A stretch of 64,000 bases of DNA from Yamadazyma tenuis (lineage: Eukaryota; Ascomycota; Pichiomycetes; Serinales; Debaryomycetaceae), in the NCBI RefSeq assembly GCF_029203305.1, contig NC_089464.1, positions 744,001 through 808,000 on the forward strand, given 5' to 3'. A program made the position numbers and the translations under genes. This document shows positions 59,067 to 64,000 of this stretch, piece by piece (the stretch's first letter is position 1; each line of letters opens with the position of its first letter). A model generated the notes under the pieces. That model was not told where the DNA came from. It saw only the letters and a program-made list of their open reading frames with translations, and did not search any database.

Positions 59067-59837
59067 CTAATGGAAGAAGGCAAAAACTGCAGCCCCTCCT
59101 AATAAGGTAGCAGACATGTACCAGTATAAGTCATACTTTCCAGGATTGAACTCCTTAATGGCCGTGGTTCTATATTGGTTTTCCAAGGACCGTCTGACTC
59201 TTTTCCTCAATGAATCTTTAGTTTCGGAGGCCTTGTCGGTCGGGTTTAAAGCATAGGTAGGTAACATCAATGGAGGTTTGTAGGCCAAGTATAAAGGTTG
59301 CATCAATGATCCATCAAATTGGTAGATCTGTAACTTATATCTTCCATGATAAGCATCCACTGACACTTGGTAAGTTTTAAAAAGCGTAGACTGAACGTAT
59401 CTACTGTAAAAGGAAGTGGTCTCGTAGTCTGGATTGCTAACACCGCTACTGCCACATGGGTCACTTAACAACTGTCTACCATCTACCGCCAAAGGTGTCA
59501 ACGACACCGAGCCGTTGGCCAAGATCTCATAAGTTCCGTGTTGGTATGTTAATGAAGCAATGGCGCACGAGTGATTAACGGCGTCGGAGGTGAGTCTGTA
59601 CAACGCTTCTTCGTAGTGACCATCTTCTGTAAATGAATATGAGATTCCGGGCAAGTCGGGCTCGATCAAAAGCTCGTCGACAGGATCGTAGAAACCAGGC
59701 CCTGTGAAAACGGTATTGGATTTGGAGGTCCAGGTTCCAACTAGCTCAGCGTTATTGGGATCTGCGGCCACGAACGACACCGGGCTCCAGAATGTGAGAA
59801 GTGTCAATGTAGAGGTTATGGAAGATTTGAACAACAT
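59067..59837 (-). CDS. ROT1: ER membrane chaperone Rot1
   Basis: 256 residues from the ATG at 59837 (MLFKSSITS), exactly the S. cerevisiae length. The frame opens 14 codons earlier but that Met would put charged residues before the signal sequence. Signal peptide (about 1-25), lumenal domain (LVGTWTSKSNTVFTGPGFYDPVDE, PGISYSFTEDGHYEEALYR, YQHGTYEILANGSVSLTP) with N-glycosylation sites, and one C-terminal helix (about 237-255, LYWYMSATLLGGAAVFAFF). Rot1 assists folding and O-mannosylation of secretory proteins and is needed for beta-1,6-glucan. Confidence 0.94.
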   Translation of the reverse strand: MLFKSSITSTLTLLTFWSPVSFVAADPNNAELVGTWTSKSNTVFTGPGFYDPVDELLIEPDLPGISYSFTEDGHYEEALYRLTSDAVNHSCAIASLTYQHGTYEILANGSVSLTPLAVDGRQLLSDPCGSSGVSNPDYETTSFYSRYVQSTLFKTYQVSVDAYHGRYKLQIYQFDGSLMQPLYLAYKPPLMLPTYALNPTDKASETKDSLRKRVRRSLENQYRTTAIKEFNPGKYDLYWYMSATLLGGAAVFAFFH

Positions 59838-60510
59838 CTTCCAGGTGATATATGGGACGGGATGACAAACGGGTGACAACAGTTAGCAAAAGTGTACCTG
59901 GAATAAACAATTTTTTTTGACTTAACGCGCGAAGCTGGGAGGAGCTGGAAGATGAGTGTGTACACAAAACCGCGTGGCTTTTACTGACATGGCAGTGTTA
60001 GGATCAGAAGTTGAAGAAAAAAATACTTATAAATAGGTTAATAAATATAATTACCCCAAACCGATAATCGTTTGCATATGATAATCATCACCCAAAGCGT
60101 AATTTAGGTAAACAACAAATCAGGGTCTTGTTCCAGAAATCGATGCAGGTATGCGTATGTCTTTAAGAAAGAATCCCCATCCCTGGAGCTAATAAGGTAA
60201 AGGATCGACGTATGCTGCAACCCAGAATTCTGAAATGTACCAGAAAACATATTTTTTCGCCGAACACACATCATAAACCCCCGTCAATGCATTGATCTAC
60301 TCAATACAATAATTTTTCTTATTAAACTTTTCGTTGCGGTTAATCACATCCCATCTTCTCTTGGTGAAATGTCACAAACTGGATCAAAAAATTCTAACAT
60401 AAGTTACAAATCAAAGCTACTATATTCATTTAAAAGAGTTGTTTATTTTGAATAAGATTAGCTACGAATTCAACTATGCAAAAATAAAATAAAAAAAAAA
60501 TAACTAAGTA
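59838..60510. other. Intergenic region between the G1 cyclin 3' end and ROT1
   Basis: About 670 bp of A+T-rich DNA with several homopolymer A runs near 60480-60500 close to the cyclin stop. An ACGCGCG-like run occurs near 59925 in the ROT1 promoter. No gene recognised. Confidence 0.5.
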
Positions 60511-61989
60511 TTATGCAAACTTGTAACTACAGGGCTGATAGGGTTGTGAGTGAGGCTGTGGTTGTACGTTACCAAAGTTTCCAAAACAAGTGGGAGACTC
60601 TTCGTCTGACACTGGAGTATACCCTCCAAACCTTCGGTGTTCATCAAAGATTGAGTGAGAGTCTGTGTCTCTCGAAATGGAGGTATTCACACTTGAAGCC
60701 GTGTTAATACTCACTTGACTCATTGTGTGTTGATGGGAAGTGTTAATCTTGGGAATATGAGAGTATTCGGGATTATATTTCTTCAATAATGGTGTATTGC
60801 TAGAAGACAATGGAACCGGTTTGTAGATGTAATTGATATTGTTGACTGACGTCACCAAGCTTGGAGATACACCGGGGAATTGTATGGGAGATGTTGGAGT
60901 GGTAGGTGTGACCGGCACAGCTGCGGCTACCTTATAAGGATCTCTGTACATCATCACAATTTGTTTGTACAAATATAGGGGTCCGTTAGAATTAAAAAGA
61001 TTGAGGACAAACTCAGACGAGTGAAGAACAGCTTTGATCAAGTGTTTTTTGATGTGTTTATATTGGCTGTAGTCCATCTTCGACAAGTATCTGTTGGTTA
61101 ATACCAAGTGTTCGTCTTCAATGAAGAAATCGTCGTCATTATCATCATTAAAGGTGGGGGTATTGATTGTCTGGAAGTAGGCGTTATCTTCACTGAGATT
61201 AAATATCTCATTAACGAGATCAGCCATAACCTTAGACATATCGATCAAGTCAGCATCGATCAATTCGTATGAGTACAACGAAACATAACTCAAGTACTGT
61301 TTAACGTAGAAGAATTCATTATTGTTATTGTTAACAATGCTGAGTTCGTCAGACTTGACCAAAAACTCTTCGATGCTGGGGTCATTGAATGACCAGTCCA
61401 ATGTTTGCAAGATGTGTAACTCCATCTGTCTGAACATTGATTGATCGTACTTGCATTTGGCTCCGCACAATTTCACTAACTCGTGTAACTTGGGCAATCT
61501 AAACCTTTCAGTCGGTCCCAAGTATTTTCCACCAGAACCGTAACCTAAATCGTTAATTGTTTTGATGTCTGTCAATTTATTCAAATTGCTTAAGTTAAGA
61601 AAATGGTTGTTACCTCCTTGGACCTTACTGGCGATCCACAAACATGTGGTTATGATCAATTGGGACTGGTCCAACAACATAACTCTTTTGGAACAATATC
61701 TGTCAAATATTTTCACGGCTCGGAAGAATACAAACGGAATAATTTTCAACCTAACAGACATTTTCAACAAAAAGTCAATCAACTTCACTCGAATCGAATT
61801 AGTCAAGTAAGGTTGTTGTTGATACAACTCCAAGTTAGGTTTGTTGGCGGTAACAGAAGCGGCTATCGCGTTGAATATATCCTCGTTGTATTCTTGAAGG
61901 GAAGCTCTATGTACTTCAAGTTCGCGATTGTATAAGGTCTTCGGATAGTCCAATTGAGTGACTTTGGGAATTGAGCTGATAGAAGGCAT
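60511..61989 (-). CDS. CLN3: G1 cyclin, CLN3-like
   Basis: 492 residues. The N terminus (NRELEVHRASLQEYNEDIF) is followed by a cyclin box (about 65-230: RVKLIDFLLKMSVRLKI, FFRAVKIFDRYCS, QLIITTCLWIASKV and ELHILQTLDWSFNDP). A second cyclin fold follows, then a Ser/Thr/Pro/Asn-rich, acidic C-terminal tail (TPVSDEESPT) of the PEST type that destabilises G1 cyclins. Overall size and the single-copy style fit Cln3 of Candida-type yeasts, which drives Start and restrains filamentation, better than the longer Ccn1 or Hgc1. Cln1/2-type identity cannot be excluded. Upstream lie about 415 bp without any ATG on the coding strand. Confidence 0.78.
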   Translation of the reverse strand: MPSISSIPKVTQLDYPKTLYNRELEVHRASLQEYNEDIFNAIAASVTANKPNLELYQQQPYLTNSIRVKLIDFLLKMSVRLKIIPFVFFRAVKIFDRYCSKRVMLLDQSQLIITTCLWIASKVQGGNNHFLNLSNLNKLTDIKTINDLGYGSGGKYLGPTERFRLPKLHELVKLCGAKCKYDQSMFRQMELHILQTLDWSFNDPSIEEFLVKSDELSIVNNNNNEFFYVKQYLSYVSLYSYELIDADLIDMSKVMADLVNEIFNLSEDNAYFQTINTPTFNDDNDDDFFIEDEHLVLTNRYLSKMDYSQYKHIKKHLIKAVLHSSEFVLNLFNSNGPLYLYKQIVMMYRDPYKVAAAVPVTPTTPTSPIQFPGVSPSLVTSVNNINYIYKPVPLSSSNTPLLKKYNPEYSHIPKINTSHQHTMSQVSINTASSVNTSISRDTDSHSIFDEHRRFGGYTPVSDEESPTCFGNFGNVQPQPHSQPYQPCSYKFA

Positions 61990-62403
61990 TATTATGTGTG
62001 TGTGATAAATGAATGAATGGATCAGTGGGGGATTTAAATAAACTGAATAAAAAGAATTGAACCAAGGGGAAGGAAAGAACCAAATGAAATGTGACTAAAA
62101 TATGAATTGAAAAGTAAACTGAAGGAATGAATAAGTAGTTGTTCACTAAAGGATTTGTACACCTGAAGGTCTAACTACTAGTAATTGGTGTATATAAAAT
62201 AGTTTTCAATTGGGGTTGAAAAATCTGAAAAATATTCAGGGACAATCGAAGGGAAATTCCTCGATACTTTATAATAATAAACAACTAGTGGGTGTGGTGA
62301 AGATCCACTGAATAAACTTTAGTACCTAAAGCAAAATCGCCTATTAATTCTTGAAAAAAAACAAAAATACCTAATCCCAATATCCTTCGTCTAAATTTAT
62401 ACC
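61990..62403 (-). promoter_or_regulatory. ATG-free region upstream of the CLN3-like gene, probable long 5' leader
   Basis: On the coding (minus) strand there is no ATG between 62403 and the start codon at 61989, while the plus strand of the same stretch has many. This asymmetry is expected if the stretch is transcribed and scanned as a 5' UTR. A TATA-like run lies near 62190-62198. No uORF is therefore available in this part. Confidence 0.5.
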
Positions 62404-64000
62404 CATTGGGATAATTTAATTTTCATTTTCATTATTTGGCGGTGTGAGCCTCTTTGTGCAGTGTGCGAGGCAATTGGTTAACTACTATGTTTGATTCCCC
62501 TATGGCGATTGAACTAAACGCGTTTGTCCACACATAAGGCATTGACAATCAAGGCCATTCTAATGTAGGGCATTTAATGGGTCATTCGAGGTTACATCAT
62601 AAGCCAGTCGGTTGAACAGAATAACTTCAAGTTTAACCTTGACTATCAAACAAATTTAGAAAAACACTGGTACCGCTTGCATAGGAGCCTTTTGGGCTTC
62701 AAGCCTTACCAAGCTCAAGTGAATGCCTTCCTCTCGACCTTAAGTTTTATTTCTATTATCACCAGGTTGACGGAAGAAATCCCCTGTCAGCATGTGTGGA
62801 GTAAATACCAATCATTTTCAATGATTCCCAGTACAACAATGGTATGTGGGCAATAACATACCCAATCTTAAAACATAACTGGTCGCCGATTGAAATTTTT
62901 CACTTCCGTAGCGCCACGACAATTGATTCAACCCCCAGTGTATTGACCAAGCAAAAGACAAAGACGATATTGCATATAGCACTAGGTAATATGAGGCGAT
63001 TAGAAAGAACAATAGGATTTTGCACAATCAAGGCTATTAATGGGGTTGATTGTGACCTACATGACAATCGAAAACCGTTTTATTATGTCCGTCTGTATTG
63101 TTGAATTTATATTTTTTTACTCTATTAGTGGCCATTGAGAGCAGCGTGATTTCGAAAAGCTTGCTGAATTTGCTCCTGCTGGAAGTATCAATCAGATAAT
63201 AGGGTAGGCGTTATTCATAGCGGTAATTGGGCAGTTCCTGCCTTTCCACATTGAAAGCTTTGGTAACCTAGGTTTCAATTTTCTATTCTGACTCTGACAT
63301 TAGCTCATGTAACAAGAGCAGGAATGACGAGGAACGTATCACCACGTCGGCATCCTGACATTTTAACTACGAGCGGATAAATATTTCTTGAAACACTGTA
63401 TATTTTCCCCTATATTAAATTCTCGCCCTAGGTCCACAAACTTTAATCACGATATTTTGTGACGCAAGCTTACTCCTTTTCCACCTCCTTCGAAACATTT
63501 CGATGAAAATTTTTAACCCATACAGTAATCCCCTGCACACTTGCCGATCGTTGATGCAAAACGGCAAAAAGATATGCTCTACAGTGCCTGCGTACCTATC
63601 CACGCGCTCCCCTATATGAGCCCATGACCAGGTAGCCCTTCTCACCAGCATCGTATTGCGGCCAATTGTGTTTGATCCAATGCTGTCGAAGATTCAAAGC
63701 AGTTGGTTTGTTGCTTAGCTCGCGTGAACAGTGCTGAGCGGAAACGAGAGCCGCCTATTCTAATTTCTAAAATAAGATATCGGCTAGTAGGTTTTTTTAA
63801 ATAATGGCGGTCTCAATATAATGGTTGAACTCGCTTAAAGAGTATAATGTTTATAATTTTTCAAACAATTGCACCATTGTATCTGACTAGTCATTAGACC
63901 ATACATAAACACTTCATGCCGTTACTCCGGCTAATTGTTCAGCCATCAACCCATTGTCAAAGTTTTACAACACCTCACAAACAAAATTGGCACGTACCTG
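62404..64000. other. Gene-free region at the right edge, probable G1-cyclin regulatory DNA
   Basis: About 1.6 kb with no convincing coding frame on either strand; the longest frames (62844-63104 plus, 63415-63651 minus) show no motif or codon signature. It includes a perfect palindrome AAACGCGTTT at 62516-62525 containing the MCB core ACGCGT, and an inverted repeat GGTATGT/ACATACC at 62841-62862. No tRNA, LTR or telomere-like repeat seen. Confidence 0.5.
62516..62525. promoter_or_regulatory. MCB-type palindrome AAACGCGTTT
   Basis: A 10-bp perfect palindrome with ACGCGT at its centre (62518-62523), about 530 bp upstream of the cyclin ATG and about 110 bp beyond the ATG-free region. ACGCGT is the MBF site that times G1/S genes. 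Confidence 0.45.

Noticed and set aside
62844..63651. Small frames in the right-hand gene-free region as genes
   Set aside because: 86 and 78 codons with no recognisable composition, domain or helix pattern.
1..64000. A defence island, mobile element, biosynthetic cluster or other novel system
   Set aside because: Nearly all genes are recognisable housekeeping or regulatory genes of yeast in normal order and spacing, and no transposon, LTR or foreign-looking block was seen.

Overview
The window is ordinary single-copy nuclear DNA from a budding yeast. Every gene that can be recognised has fungal relatives. The genes are compact and mostly intronless, and four carry one small spliceosomal intron close to the start codon, with GTATGT or GTAAGT donors and a perfect TACTAAC branch point. 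A complex I accessory subunit gene (NDUFA7-like) argues against Saccharomyces and its close relatives, which lack complex I. THI6 (520 codons) uses about 18 CTC/CTT codons and not one in-frame CTG. Together these features suggest a Debaryomycetaceae-type yeast of the CUG-Ser clade. Proteins are described here with the standard code, so any residue encoded by CTG may really be Ser.

Layout. 1-6.1 kb: the 3'-truncated MET13 and an ER folding-sensor glucosyltransferase (KRE5/UGGT), both on minus. 6.2-14.4 kb: a plus-strand run of TFC4, POP5, THI6, WSS1, an INSIG homologue (NSG1) and the NDUFA7-like gene. 14.4-20.5 kb: mostly minus, with ATG10, IGO1, PGA1, an F-box-like gene, two tiny plus-strand membrane-protein ORFs, DTD1 and the pseudo-carboxypeptidase ECM14. 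21-25.7 kb: a tail-to-tail pair of AIG1/ADTRP-family membrane proteins, a zinc-cluster regulator and a MAPR-type cytochrome b5-like protein. 25.7-39.7 kb: minus, with STR2, HMG1, FPR3, RPL6, a tricalbin and RPS1. 40-44 kb: plus, with TEM1, ORC1 and TSR2. 44-51.5 kb: minus, with a HID1-family gene, LOT5, calcineurin A and SPE1. 52-56.4 kb: a full-length PDR/CDR-type ABC transporter. 56.5-62 kb: minus, with VPS27, ROT1 and a CLN3-like G1 cyclin, followed by about 2 kb with no gene.

Functional links are modest. HMG-CoA reductase and the INSIG-family protein that would be expected to control it are about 14 kb apart, with a MAPR haem protein nearby. FPR3, TSR2, RPL6 and RPS1 are ribosome genes, and their upstream regions carry PAC-, RRPE- or RP-type motifs. 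MET13 and STR2 both serve methionine and sulphur metabolism.

I found no mobile element, CRISPR array, tRNA or rRNA, and no evidence of a novel multi-gene system. The items most worth checking are the gene models that need splicing (TEM1, tricalbin, RPL6, DTD1, possibly POP5), the strand-specific absence of ATG in the region upstream of the G1 cyclin, the strong composition shift inside the ABC transporter, and the overlapping small membrane-protein ORFs.
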